From the NCBI RefSeq assembly GCF_905171775.1, contig NC_053494.1, positions 193,811,544 to 193,875,543 on the forward strand: a stretch of 64,000 bases of DNA, in the 5' to 3' direction. Below the pieces are notes generated by a model. That model saw nothing but the letters and a program-made list of their open reading frames with translations. It searched no databases and had not been told where the DNA came from. The stretch is from Rana temporaria. Its lineage: Eukaryota > Chordata > Amphibia > Anura > Ranidae. Below, in pieces: positions 10,240 through 21,655 of this stretch. The position numbers were made by a program, and so were the translations under genes. The first letter of the stretch is position 1, and every line of letters starts with the position of its first letter.

Positions 10240-11567
10240 TTAAAGGGGTTGTAAAGGTTTTTTTTTTTTCTAAATAGGTTCCTTTAAGCTAGTGCATCGT
10301 TGGTTCACTTTCCTTTTCCTTCAATTTCCCTTCTAAATGTTTTTTTTCTTTGTTTTCTTTGTCTGAATTTCTCACTTCCTGTTCCTCCTCAGTAAGGTGT
10401 TCAGTAAGCTGTTCTAAATGACTTTCCACCGCTCGGATGATGGTGGAAAGCTTACTGAGGAGAAGCAGGAAGTGAGAAATTCAAACAAAGAAAAAACATT
10501 TAGAAGCGAAATCAAAGGAAAAGGTAAGTGAACCAACAATGCACTAGCTTAACCACTTGCGGACCGCCGCATGTACATATACGTCGGCAGAATGGCACGG
10601 AAAGGTACATTGGCGTACATGTACGTCCCTGCCTAGATGTGGGTCGGGGGTCCGATCGGGCCCCCCCCCGGTACATGCGGCGGTTCCCGTGGCTTCAGGA
10701 GCGATCCGGGACGCCCTCTCGCGATCGCTCCCCGGAGCTGAAGAACGGGGAGAGCCGTATTTAAACATGGCTTCCCCGTGCTTCACTGTGGCGGCTGCAT
10801 CGGTCGAGTGATCCCTTTTATAGGGAGACTCGATCGATGACGTCAGACCTACAGCCACACCCCCCTACAGTTGTAAACACACACTAGGTGAACCCTAACT
10901 CCTACAGCGCCCCCTGTGGTTAACTCCCAAACTACAACTGTCATTTTCACAATAAACAATGCAATTTAAATGCATTTTTTGCTGTGAAAATGACAATGGT
11001 CCCAAAAATGTGTCAAAATTGTCCAAAGTGTCCGCCATAATGTCGCAGTCACGAAAAAAATCGCTGATCGCCGCTATTAGTAGTAAAAAAAATAATAATA
11101 ATAAAAATGCAATAAAACTATCGCCTATTTTGTAAACGCTATACATTTTGCGCAAACCAATCAATAAACGCTTATTGCGATTTTTTACCAAAAATAGATA
11201 GAAGAATACGTATCGGCCTAAACTGAGGAAAAAAAATGTTTTATATATGTTTTTGCGGGATATTTATTATAGCAAAAAGTAAAAAATATTGCATTTTTTT
11301 CAAAATTGGCACTCTATTTTTGTTTATAGCGCAAAAAATAAAAACCGCAGAGGCGATCAAATACCACCAACAGAAAGCTCTATTTGTGGAGAAAAAAGGA
11401 CACCAATTTTGTTTGGGAGCCACGTCGCACGACCGCGCAATTGTCTGTTAAAGCGACGCAGTGCTGAATTGTAAAAACCCCTTGGGTCATTTAGCAGCAT
11501 ATTGGTCCGGGGCTTAAGTGGTTAAAGGACCCTATTTAAAAATAAAAGACCTTTACAACCCCTTTAA
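10240..11567. repeat. Fold-back with TTAAAGGGGTTGTAAAGG ends, split by another element
   Basis: The left end TTAAAGGGGTTGTAAAGG is mirrored by CCTTTACAACCCCTTTAA at the right. The left half is itself palindromic around the CTTTCCACC/GGTGGAAAG hairpin near 10420-10450. The element is interrupted at its internal TTAA by the 969-bp element at 10553-11521. Confidence 0.82.
10553..11521 (+). mobile_element. TTAA-flanked element with CCACTT/AAGTGG ends (copy 1)
   Basis: The element starts CCACTTGCGGACC and ends GGGCTTAAGTGG, and TTAA precedes and follows it. Removing the element and one TTAA restores the host repeat (GCACTAGCTTAAAGGACC), which resembles the intact reading near 63645-63665. This supports TTAA target duplication, a hallmark of piggyBac and Kolobok-type transposition. 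The interior carries a conserved block with AAACGCTATACATTTTGCG and TATCGGCCTAAACTGAGG. No transposase is encoded. Confidence 0.85.
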
Positions 11568-12394
11568 GTCTAGTGGTGGAAGAATTTTAGGGCCCGTCCA
11601 CAACAAGGAACGTTAGAGATAAGAGGGGAGTGCAAAAGCAAACAAAATACGTTTGGGGGGGAAATTTCCACCCCAAGGGTACATTTTTTAAGAATCCCAG
11701 AGCTTGAATAAAGCAAAGAGCAATGTGCAGTAATCTAACCAATAAAAAGTAAGTAAGCTAAAGCAAATGGTAATGTTCTGATGAAACGTGAACTGTGATT
11801 GGCCAGTGTAGGATTCTGCACTCTGTCATTATCATTACTTTCTCTGCTCCCTCATTAAATAATCCTGACGGCTTTATGCAGTTCCATCTGTGCTAGCGAT
11901 ACTCATTATTACAAAAGCCGCCCTGCCTTGTGTACAGGCTGAACACACTTTCCTGCACACATGGCTAAACTTTGTTAATTTCCTTCCTGAATTATTTATA
12001 ACACGTGTCAGTCTTTCTTGTAACTCTGAGTACAACACAGAAAGTATCGCTGAGGGTCACTGAGCCCAGATGCCAAGCCATTCACAGGCCAGCAGCGGTG
12101 TGCTAGTTCCATCTGGTGGGATAATATCCTTTTCCTCCTATTTTTAGTATTGAAGTGCCGTTAACGAATCACATTGCTTCATCTGACACACTTGGGTTTA
12201 ATTAAAACAAATAAAAATAATTAAACTAAGATCATGTGTTATATACACTAGCTGTAAACAGCCAATCACCTTTCAACTTTCATTAGTTTAGAGCAGTCAA
12301 GTTAGTGAAAGTTGCTTGCCGATTGGTTGCTAATGATGACTGTATTCTGCATAGGCTTCTTTGGATGTTTAACCACTTGAGCTCCGGAAAATTA
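11568..12394. other. Unassigned sequence
   Basis: No exon or clear repeat structure was seen. A degraded CCACTTGAG end of the TTAA element family appears at 12373. Confidence 0.35.
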
Positions 12395-12838
12395 AAGGAG
12401 TTGTAAACCCTCCTGTTTTTTCACCTTAATGCATCCCCAGCCCCCCTGTTTTACTAACCCGAGCCCTGAAATGTCCCACGGCGAGGACACGCGGTCTCTC
12501 TGCCCTGGGTCCACGGCTCTTGGTTGGATAGATTGATAGAAGCGCAGCCATTGGCTCCCGCTGCTGTCAATTAAATCCAATGACGCGGGAGAGGGGGGCG
12601 GGGCCGAGTACTGCATTCGCCGGGTATAGGTGCCAAATGCTGGACACGGGAGCGCGCCCACGAGGTAACCCCCTGGGAGAGCGCTTCTCCTAGGGGGTTA
12701 TCTTATGCAGGGAGGAGCCGAGAGAGCCGCCGAGGGACCCCAAAAGAGGATGTTCGGGGCCACTCTGTATAAAACGAGCAGCACAGTGGAGGTAAGTATG
12801 ACACGTTTGTTATTTTTTTACTGTATTTAAGACCTTTA
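12395..12838. repeat. Partial repeat with TTAAAGGAGTTGTAAACCC end
   Basis: The left end TTAAAGGAGTTGTAAACCC has a counterpart at 15088-15110 (TTTACAACTCCTTTAA). The middle is GC-rich and non-coding, with ACCCCCTGGGAGAGCGC and CTCCTAGGGGGTTA forming a local inverted pair near 12667-12702. Confidence 0.55.
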
Positions 12839-13076
12839 GAGCCGGTTCACACTGGGGCGACTCGTCAGGCGGCTGAATGCAATGGAACCGTTCTAATAGG
12901 AGCGACGCAAGTCGCTCCGACTTAGAAAGAGGTTCCTGTACGACTTCGGGGGTGGCTCGGGGCGACCTGCATTGACTTCTATACAGAAGTCGTTTTGCAG
13001 GTCGCCTCTGAAGTCGTCCTCAGGACGACTTGCAGAGTCGCCCCCGAAGTCGTGCCGCTGCTGTGTGAACTGGCTC
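12839..13076. repeat. Fold-back element with GAGCCGGTTCACAC ends (copy 2)
   Basis: Ends are GAGCCGGTTCACACTG and CTGTGTGAACTGGCTC. TTA flanks both sides exactly (12836-12838 and 13077-13079). The interior is closely similar to 4332-4597. TTA duplication fits PIF/Harbinger-type transposition. Confidence 0.88.
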
Positions 13077-13239
13077 TTAGTATCACTTTAAAGTCTTTTT
13101 TTGTTTGTTTAAAAGTAACAAATATGTTATACTTACCTGCTCATGTGCACTGCCCAAATTTTTTTCAGTTTTATTCGTTTTTTTTTTTTTTTTCGTTTTT
13201 TGGGTCATTTGTTATGATCGCAATTCGAAAATTCATAAA

Positions 13240-13770
13240 TTAGTAATCTGAAAATAAGAAAGATAATTCAAAAGAATAACTAACTAACTAACTAACTAAT
13301 AATAACTAACTAACTATTAAATTATAGGTATTGGAATTTTCTTTCAAATTTGGCTGTTAGTGAACGTAACGAATACGAATTTATCCGAAGTTACAAATGA
13401 TCCAAAATAACGAATCTAAACAAATGGAACGGAACAAATTAATAATAAATAATAATAATAATAAAATGTTTTTATTATTATTATTAGTATTGTTATTTAT
13501 TATTATTAATTTGTTACATTCCATTTGTTTAGATACAGTATTCATTATTTTGGATAATTCATAACTTCGAATAAATTCGTATTTGTTACAATCATTAACG
13601 GACACATTTGAAAGGAAGCTCCAATACCTTTAATTTAATAGTTAGTAATAGTTAAGTTATTAGTAGTTAGTTATTATTTTAGATTTTCAAGTTTTCGGGT
13701 TTTCGGATCTTCGAATTTACGAATTCTCAAATTTACGAATTTATAAATTTACGAAAGTTTAACAAGAGGA
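13240..13770. repeat. AT-rich long inverted repeat centred near 13485
   Basis: The left arm (for example GAATACGAATTTATCCGAAG and CTAAACAAATGGAACG) is mirrored on the right by CATTCCATTTGTTTAG and CTTCGAATAAATTCGTATT. The centre is a run of AAT/ATT trinucleotides. CTAA tetranucleotide runs near 13279-13315 are also partly mirrored. No protein is encoded. Confidence 0.8.
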
Positions 13771-13851
13771 TCCACGGGTTCCACAATTTGGTAAAAAGAG
13801 AGTATTTGTCATTCTGAATGGTTAAAAGTTTTTCATTTGTAAAATTAGTCT

Positions 13852-14345
13852 AAGGCCCCATACACACCATAGAATCTATCCGCAGATAAATCCCATCAAA
13901 TGGGTTTCAGCGGATAGATTCTATGGTGTGTACACTCCGGCGGATATTTATCCGCGGATAAATCTCCCCTGGGATGGATTTCCAGCAGATGGATATTTGC
14001 TGACATGCTCAACAAATCCATCTGCTGGAATACATTCCAACGGATGGATCCGCTTGTCTGTACAGACTCACCGGATCCATCCGTCCAAAGGGATTCCCCG
14101 CACGCGTCGTAATGATTTGACGCATGCGTGGAATTCCTTATATGACAGCGTCGCGCCCGTCGCCGCGTCATAATCGCGGCGACGGCGCGACACGTCATCG
14201 CCAGAGGATTTCGGCGCGGATTTCAATGCGATGATGTGTACACGCCATCGCATAGAAATCTGCTGAAATCCTCGAGAGGATTTATCCACGGATACGGTCC
14301 GCTGGACCGTATCCGCGGATAAATCCTCTCGTGTGTATGGGGCCT
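13852..14345. repeat. Fold-back, GGCCCCATACACAC class, ATCCGC core
   Basis: The left end AAGGCCCCATACACACC is mirrored by GTGTGTATGGGGCCT. The core is a near-perfect palindrome built from GGATAGATTC, CCGCGGATAAATC and GATGGATCCGC motifs. It is one of a set of fold-backs sharing only their ends. Confidence 0.88.
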
Positions 14346-15110
14346 CACTCATCTCAATGGTTTCTTTTGGGCTTGGTGCATTTTGTCTTTCCCAGTGCCA
14401 AGTTATTGTCACCCTAGAAGCCATTTACTGCCGGGTACTTTTGTGTACTCACGCACGACACCCTGGAACCCAATGCTGTATCTTGGCCTAGGCCTAGGGC
14501 AGCACTTTGCAGGGGGGCAGCATGAAAAGAGTCCCCGCCAGCTTGCGCTACACTTTTAGTGTAGCGCCAGTCTTATGAGGTGGACTGGGCCGCAGGACAA
14601 ATCGGTCTGGCGCCCCCATACAGAAGCCGCACTGCTGCCGTTATGATAGGGACACTGACATGGTCACCTATACCAGGCAGGTAGGTAGTAGGACGGCGCA
14701 TGCGCAGGAGGGATCCACGGCGGAAGATTCGGCAGCCGCCGGACCTTGCCGATTTTAAATCTCCCGCGCGCACGCGTGGGAGTGACGTCATCGCCGCTCC
14801 AGCCAATCACAGCGCTGGAGCGGCGCCGCTCCAGCCAATCACAGCGCTGGAGCAGCGATACCCGGAAGACACGCCGGAGCAAGATGACATCTCGCTCGGC
14901 GTGAACCAGGTAAGTGTTGTTCACCTCGTTTTGAGGTAAGTATTTCATAATCAGCTATTATGCGGTGCATACTAGCTGATTATGCATTTTGCCTTGCAGG
15001 TAAAAAAAAAAAAAAAAATTGTATATGCGGTTTACAACCGCTTTAATGCATAGATTGCATTAAGGTGAAAAAAATGTTTTCTTTACAACTCCTTTAATTA
15101 TTTTTAAATG
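14346..15110. repeat. Composite of GC-rich repeat pieces
   Basis: The segment includes two tandem 32-bp units at about 14792-14855 (CGCTCCAGCCAATCAC... twice). A block GGTGCATACTAGCTGATTATGC near 14961 is related to 8730-8770. A TTTACAACTCCTTTAA end lies near 15095. Borders are not resolved and no exon was seen. Confidence 0.5.
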
Positions 15111-15154
15111 AAAGTGTTTGTTATCCCAACATTTCATATTGCTGATATGTGCCT

Positions 15155-15515
15155 GCTGTACCATGTACTTGTAGGAAAAAGTATCCTTTTCTCTTTGTAT
15201 TGCTTCCTGTGTGAAATCCCTGGGTTTTCCTGACGGTCCCCTCTAGCTATGCTGGGAACTCAGTGTACTCTCCTCCAATGATCAGACTTGTCCTGACATG
15301 CCTCCCCTGCACAAACTTTCACTGGGTAGCTCAGTGTGCTGCTGCTTCTCCTCCCCCAGCTCTTATGCAGCTGAGAACAGAGGGAATGTGATCACTTTTA
15401 AAAAAGGGGAAAAAAAGGTATTTATAATGCAGTTTTATATCTATACCAAAATGTTTTGCATTACATTTCTATTTTAAACAGAATGGATTTTTTTACAAGG
15501 TGATTGTTTACAATC
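15155..15515 (+). repeat. Dispersed repeat, copy b (pair with 9855-10235)
   Basis: The landmarks match copy a in the same order: ACCATGTACTTGTAGG, AATCCCTGGG, CAGACTTGTCC, TTTCACTGGGTAGC, CTGAGAACAGAGGGAATG and AAAGGTATTTATAATG. It abuts a TTAA-flanked element, as copy a does. Confidence 0.65.
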
Positions 15516-15522
15516 ACTTTAA

Positions 15523-16312
15523 CCACTTAAGGACCCCTTCACGCTGATATACGTCGGCAGAATGGCACGGCTGGGTACAATCACGTACCTGTACGTGTCT
15601 CTTTAAGCCCAGCCGTGGGGTCGCAAGAGCGCCGCCGGTGGCACGCTTGCGACCCGGTCCTAAGCTCTGTGATCTAAGCTCTGTGACCGCGCCCGCGGGA
15701 CCCACCGCCAGTGTCCCGCGATCGGTCACCGGAGCTGAAGAACGGGGAGAGGTGTGTGTAAACACAGCTTCCCCGTTCTTCATTGTGGCAGTGTCATTGA
15801 TCGTCTGTTCCCTGATATAGGGAAAGACGATCAATGAGGTCACACGTCCAGCCCCGCCCCCCTACAGTTAGAAACACACATGAGGTCACACTTAACTTCT
15901 ACAGTGCCTCCTAGTGGTTAACTCCTAAACTGCAATTGTCATTTTCACAGTAAACAGTGCATTTGTATAGCACTTTTTGCTGTGAAAATGAGAATGGTCC
16001 CAAAAATGTGTCAAAATTGTCCGATGTGTCCGTCATAGTGTCGCAGTCACGATAAAACTAAAATGCAATAAAACTATCCCCTATTTTGTAAACGCTATAC
16101 ATTTTGCGTAAACCAATCGATAAACGCTTATTGTAGAAAAATATGTATCGGCCTAAACTGAGGGAAATTTTTTTTATATATTTTTGGGGGACATTTATTA
16201 TAGCAAAAAGTAAAAAATATTGCATTTTTTTCAAAATTGTCGCTCTATTTTTGTTTATGGCGTAAAAAGGGGCAAGGTCCTTAACCTGCATAATGGTCCG
16301 GGTCTTAAGTGG
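15523..16312 (+). mobile_element. TTAA-flanked element with CCACTT/AAGTGG ends (copy 2)
   Basis: The element starts CCACTTAAGGACC, ends GGGTCTTAAGTGG, and is bordered by TTAA on each side. It shares the internal blocks of copy 1 (AACGCTATACATTTTGCG, TATCGGCCTAAACTGAGG, AGCAAAAAGTAAAAAATATTG) but is shorter because of internal deletions. No transposase is encoded. Confidence 0.83.
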
Positions 16313-16408
16313 TTAAATGTGTTGTCTGTTTTTGTTCCTCTCCTCCTTGCTTGGGTGGCAGCTGCAGGGAGGAAGAGGAATCACTGAGCAATGGTTGGCC
16401 AGGAGGAT

Positions 16409-16929
16409 TTTAAAGCGGTAGTTCACCCTCAGTGTCAACATTGTACCATAAAATCAGGCATTGTAGCGCGAGCTACAGTATGCCTGTCTCAAATTTTTTA
16501 TCCCCGTACTCACAGTGTACTGGTACATTATAGATTGCGACTCCCGCGGGGAATGGGCGTGCCTATGGAGAGGGAGGATGATTGACGGCCGGCTCTGGCA
16601 CGTCACGCTCCCCGAAGACAGCCGGAGTAGGTCTCGGCTCTTCACGGCGCCTGCGCACAGGCTATGCACAGGCGCCGTGAAGAGCCAAGCCTATTTCGGC
16701 TATTTCCGGAGAAGTGTGACGCGCCAGAGCCGGCCGCCAATCACCTTCCGTCTGGATTGGAACGCCCATTCCCCGTGGGCAGTCGGAATCGTCTATGTAC
16801 GATTACACAGTGAGTACGGGGATAAAAAATTCGAGACAGGCTTACTGTAGCTCGCGCTACAATGCCTGATTTTATGGTAGAAGAAAAAAAAATTGTTTTT
16901 CTTGTTTATAGGGTGAACCCCCGCTTTAA
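16409..16929. repeat. Fold-back with TTAAAGCGGTAGTTCACCCT ends
   Basis: The left end TTTAAAGCGGTAGTTCACCC pairs with GGGTGAACCCCCGCTTTAA at the right. The inner arms also pair (GGCATTGTAGCGCGAGC and its complement near 16848; CTTCACGGCGCCTG with CAGGCGCCGTGAAG at about 16640-16684). The interior is CpG-rich and non-coding. Confidence 0.85.
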
Positions 16930-17181
16930 TTAGCTTTTGGCTGAAAAAGCCTGCCAATGGAGCCAGTGGGACTACTGGGAAGGACAAGGACTGCTGGGAG
17001 CTGGAAGAACTGCTGAAAGATGTCGTTTCAGGAGAATCAGCCCCTGTCCAGAAGGGACTTGGTGGGACTACGGGTCCAAGGAGGAAGGTGAGCTATGGAA
17101 GAAGAAAAAGCATGGGGCTTCGGAGAGTCTTTAAATGGTTAGTATCAGGGAAGACGCATGCTTGTGTGCAGGCACATATGA

Positions 17182-17838
17182 GTAGATTCAGGTAGGGGCG
17201 CGCAAAACTTAGGGCGGCGTAGCCTAGCGTGTTTACACTACGCCGCCTTAAGTAAGAGAGGAAAGTGCATATTCTCAAAGCACTTACCTCCTTACTTAGG
17301 GCGGCGTAGTGTAATCGCGGCGGTTGGAGGGGGGCGTGTTGTATGGAAATGAGGCTTGACCTCACGTTTTTTTAAGTTTTTTGCTACTGCGCATGCGCCG
17401 GGCGCCTACATTTCCCAGTGCGCATTGTGGCTAAGTACGTCGTACGGGCCTATTGATTTCGACATGGACGTAAACGACGTAAATCCCGATTCACGGACGA
17501 CTTACGCAAACAATGTAAAAAAATTCGAACCTTGCGGCGGGAACGGTGGCCATACTTTAACATTGTTATTAGGTGGAATAACTTTAGGCCGCCTAAGGCC
17601 TTACGGAAACAACGTAATTCGACTGCGGCGGGCTCGCGTACGTTTGTGAATCGCGTAACCCCTCATCTACGCCGGCCGAAAAATTGCAAGCTAAGATAGA
17701 ACGGCGCAAGCCGGCCTATCTTAGCTTTGTTTAAGAGTATCTCTGTTTGAGCATACGCTTAAACAAACGCCGGCGTAGATTCAAAGTTAGGTCGGCTTAT
17801 CTACTGATAAGCCGGCCTAACTCTTTGTGAATCTACCT
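17182..17838. repeat. CpG-rich element with GTAGATTCA ends (copy 4)
   Basis: Ends read GTAGATTCAGG and GTGAATCTACC, a variant of the GGGCC family termini. The interior has the shared CATACTTTAACATTG and GCGCATGCGCCG motifs and long inverted arms. It resembles the right part of 1527-1836. Confidence 0.72.
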
Positions 17839-18530
17839 ATATGTATCTACCGAACCACCTAATACAAACTACAATTAACCCAGTTAGTCCAACGTGCCCT
17901 TAGCTCAAAGCCTAGTATAAACAATTTTTTTTTTTTTTTAGTTCAACCCAGCGGGCTGAGCAGAGAAAAAAAGAGCACGAGTGGAGATCCTGTACTAACA
18001 ATGCAATGCTAGTACATTGATCTCCCTTCTGTGCTATTGTGTTCTGACAAGAGGACACCCCCCTGCCAGAACACACTGCCAATGACTGAGAACCTTTCCG
18101 GCTTCTGTTGGACCAGCTGCAGTACAAATTCGGCCCCTGTGTACAGGGCTTAACCATACCACCCAATCTTTTGAGATGGGAATGAGGGACACCGATTAGA
18201 AAAAGTATGTAGGTATAGGACACACCCCTTGTCACGCCCCCCCCCCCCCTTAAAGGAGAATTATACAAAAAAAATAAGTTGAACCCATAAGTGCTTTTTT
18301 TTTTACCACTACTATTCCACTATTAGCTTTTGAAATTTAGAAATGCAGCAATTTAGAACATTGATCCAAATCAGGGACAGTCCCTCAAAAGCAGGGGCAG
18401 TTGGGAGCTATGGCTTAACTGATACATCTTCAGGAAAGCTTGGTCTGTTGAAAAACAACTGACTTACTGGCTGAATCCCCAGAGAAAAAAAAAGAAAGCC
18501 AAAAAAAGAAAACGAATGCAACATCACATC
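17839..18530. other. Unassigned sequence with homopolymer tracts
   Basis: T-rich and C-rich runs occur at 17926-17939 and 18237-18249. No exon, transposase or inverted repeat was recognised. Confidence 0.35.
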
Positions 18531-19184
18531 TAAGGCCACGTACACACCACCGGATCTCCGCTGGAAACGATCCGCCGGATCGATTCCAGCGGAGATTCCT
18601 TCTCTTGATTTGGATCCGATGGCCGCTAGGGGCGCTTCCATATATTTCCGTGTCGAATATGCAAATGAGGTAGATATGCCGATTCAGAAACTTACTTGCG
18701 CCCGTCGGATTTAGCTACGCCGTTTACGTAAGGCGTCAGGCCGGCGTAACTTTACCCTCATAAAGCAGGGGTAAGTCATGTTAGGTATGGACGTCGGAAA
18801 CGTCGGAACAGCGTCGTATTTTACGTCGTTTGCGTAAGTTGTACGTGAATGGGGATGGGCGTAGGTTACGTTCACGTCGACTAAGCATTGAGCCGGCGTA
18901 ACTTAGGGAGAAAATTTGACGTGATACTGAACATGCGCGCGCATGAGCCGTTGGTTAGGCACGTCATTTACGTGGGGTCACGATTCATTTCCATACAACA
19001 CGCCCCCTACCAGCCTACTTTGAATTACGCAGGCTTACGCCGGCCCATTTATGCTACGCCGCCGTAACTTAGGGCGCAAGTTCTTTGTGAATACGATACT
19101 GGCCTCTCTATGTTACGGTGGCGTAGCGTATATGAGATACGCTACGCCAGCAGAAACTTAGGCCATTCTTTCTGAATTCGGGCC
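18531..19184. repeat. Truncated fold-back end joined to a truncated GGGCC element (copy 5)
   Basis: At 18531-18605 the left end of a GGCC(A/C)CGTACACAC fold-back (GGATCTCCGCTGG core) stops abruptly. It is followed by the interior of a GGGCC element (GGCCGCTAGGGGCGC, AATATGCAAATGAGG) that runs to an intact right end at 19184 (GAATTCGGGCC). Both partners lack their other half, which suggests a deletion spanning two neighbouring elements. Confidence 0.7.
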
Positions 19185-19463
19185 TTTTTTTTGGCGTTTC
19201 TTTTTTACTGAACTAAATGCAGCCCATCGGTTTCAATGTGACTGTACACACAGGGGTATAAACATTTGCTGCATATTGATCAGTATTTTTGCATGTATAC
19301 TCGCAAATATGCGCAAATGCACACAAATGCCATGCTTTCTGCTTGTGTGTGCATTATTTGTATACCAAATACATGCAAATATGCACAAGAGATATATAGC
19401 CCATCTTCTTTTCAATTGTTTTTTATTAGAATTATGCCACATACAGAGGTAAATAAAGTCAAA
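19185..19463. other. Unassigned sequence
   Basis: The segment is AT-rich and non-coding, with partial inverted similarity between GCATGTATACTCGCAAATATGC-like and TACATGCAAATATGC-like words near 19290-19385. No gene was seen. Confidence 0.35.
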
Positions 19464-20158
19464 GGGCCAGATTCAGGTACATCTGCGGCGGCGTAACGTA
19501 TCGCATTTACGTTACGCCGCCGCAAGTTTTACGGGCAAGTGCTTGATTCACAAAGCACTTGCCTGTAAAGTTGCGGCGGCGTAGCGTAAATCCCCCCGGC
19601 GCAAGCCCGCCTAATTCAAATGATCCGGGTAGGGGGCATGGATCATTTAAATTAGGCGCGTTCCCACGCCGAACGTACTGCGCATGCGCCGTCCCTAAAA
19701 TTTCCCGACGTGCATTGCGGTAAATGACGTCGCCAGGACGTCATTGGTTTCGACGTGAACGTAAATGGCGTCCAGGCCATTCACGGACGACTTACGCAGA
19801 CGATGTAAAATTTTCAAATTGCGACGTGGGAATGACGGCCATACTTAACATTGGATACGCCACCTAGGGGGCAGCTTTATCTTTACGCCGCGTATCTCTT
19901 AGGGAAACAGCGTAAATTTCCTGCGACGGGCAAGCGTGCGTTCGTGAATCGGCGTAACGACTCATTTGCATATTCTACGCCGACCGCAATGGAAGCGCCA
20001 CCTAGCGGCCAGCGTAAATATTGCAGCCTAAGATACGACGGCGTAGGCCGTCGTATCTTAGCCATGTTTAAGTGTATCTCAGTTTGGGAATACACTTAAA
20101 CATACGACGGGCTTAGATTCTGAGTTACGTCGTCGTACGCTCTATGTGAATCTGGCCC
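19464..20158. repeat. GGGCC-type CpG-rich element (copy 6)
   Basis: Intact ends are GGGCCAGATTCAGG and GTGAATCTGGCCC, flanked by AAA on both sides (3-bp target duplication). The 695-bp interior has paired arms (TTACGCCGCCGCAAG with CTTGCGGCGGCG-like sequence), CATACTTAACATTGG and GCGCCACCTAGCGGCC. No protein is encoded. Confidence 0.88.
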
Positions 20159-20678
20159 AAAATATACAACTTTGGTCTACATAGAACATTGTTAATCAAT
20201 CGTGAAAATTGCGACACATAACACACCGACACATGTCACCGTATGTTGTAAATAAGAGAAAAATTATGGGTCGGAGATCGCGCATCCTACTACACAATGT
20301 GGAGCCATGGTCCCCTACATAGGAATATACCGGCAACAACATGTACATTATGAAGGGTTATAGCCCATCTTCACATTTTTTTTTTTTCTGCCAGGAATGT
20401 CTGATGTTTAAACATCAGTACAGTGTGCACGATGTATACAATATATATATATATATGGTTTGCTTTTGGGTTTATTGTCACTTTCATTCTATTTCTGCTC
20501 TGGTGGTTTCTTATATTGGACAGCGGCACAGTGCCAGGAAACATGACAGTTGAGATTTAAGCACGCAGTTCAGGACAATTGCAACAACTGTGGTTTTGGC
20601 TTTAGTTGTTACTTGGTGCTCCCCCTTGCCACCCATTGTCTCCCTGTCCAATGTGATTTTGGACAGCTAACACACTCT
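20159..20678. other. Unassigned sequence
   Basis: A short (AT)n tract occurs near 20441-20458. No exon or repeat was identified. Confidence 0.35.
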
Positions 20679-21390
20679 GGGCCAGATCCACAGAGCAAGT
20701 ACGCCGGCGTATATACTGATACGCCGGCATACTTTTCCCGCGTCGTATCTTTAGTTTGAATCCTCAAACCAAGATACGACGGCTTTTGGGTAAGATCCGA
20801 CAGGTGTACGTCTTCGTACGCCTTCGGATCTTAGATGCAATACTTTGCCGCCCGCTGGGTGGAGTTTGCGTCGTTTTCCGCGTCGGGTATGCAAATTAGC
20901 GATTTACGACGATCCACGAACGTACGCGCGGCCGTCGCATTTTCTAACGTCGTCTGTAGTAGTTTTTTCCGGCGTATAGTTAAAGCTGGTATTTTGCGGC
21001 GTATAGATAGACTTGCCATGTTAAGTATGGCCGTCGTTCCCGCGTCGAAATTTGAATTATTATTTTTTTGCGTAAGTCGTCCGTGAATAGGGATGGACGT
21101 AACTCACGTCTAAGTTCAAAAAATGACGTCGTTGTGACGTAATTTCGCGCAAAGCACGGCGGGAAATTTCTGGATGACACATGCGCAGTTCATTCAGCGC
21201 GGGGACGCGCTTAATTTAAATGAAACCCGCCCCCTGATCGCCGATTTGAATTCCGCTGCCAGAAATACACTACGCCGCCGTAACTTACGGCGCAAAATGT
21301 TTGAGGATTCGAAATTCCGCCAGGTAAGGTACCGCGGCGTAGCGTATCTCCGATACGCTTCGCGGATCCAATTCTCTCTGGATCTGGCCC
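20679..21390. repeat. GGGCC-type CpG-rich element (copy 7)
   Basis: Ends are GGGCCAGATCCAC and GGATCTGGCCC, flanked by TCT on both sides. Interior motifs match the family, including AATATGG-like CATGTTAAGTATGGCCGTCG in inverted sense and GCGCAGTTC. Confidence 0.87.
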
Positions 21391-21655
21391 TCTGGTTGGC
21401 CATTGGGACAGCGTGGTGCACCGGTCACAGCTTGGAGCAGGAGCCACGATGAAAGCTACAATCACGGGGTTAACCTTGGAACAAAAGACCCCCCAAGTGC
21501 AAGGAAGAAAATGTCAGTAATAAGCATAGACCCTGCAGGCATGTCACAGTATAATGCTCCTACTATGTAATGCTAGCCGGGCTGGGAGACATAACAGATA
21601 CACTTTAGCTAGTGCAAGGTGCAACATAAAATTAGGCATTTAAATTAAACACAGT
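21391..21655. other. Unassigned sequence
   Basis: No exon or repeat was identified in this short spacer between two GGGCC elements. Confidence 0.3.

Noticed and set aside
13896..14424. Overlapping frames of 100-118 residues on both strands
   Set aside because: They are shadows of a perfect fold-back element, which gives long frames on both strands.
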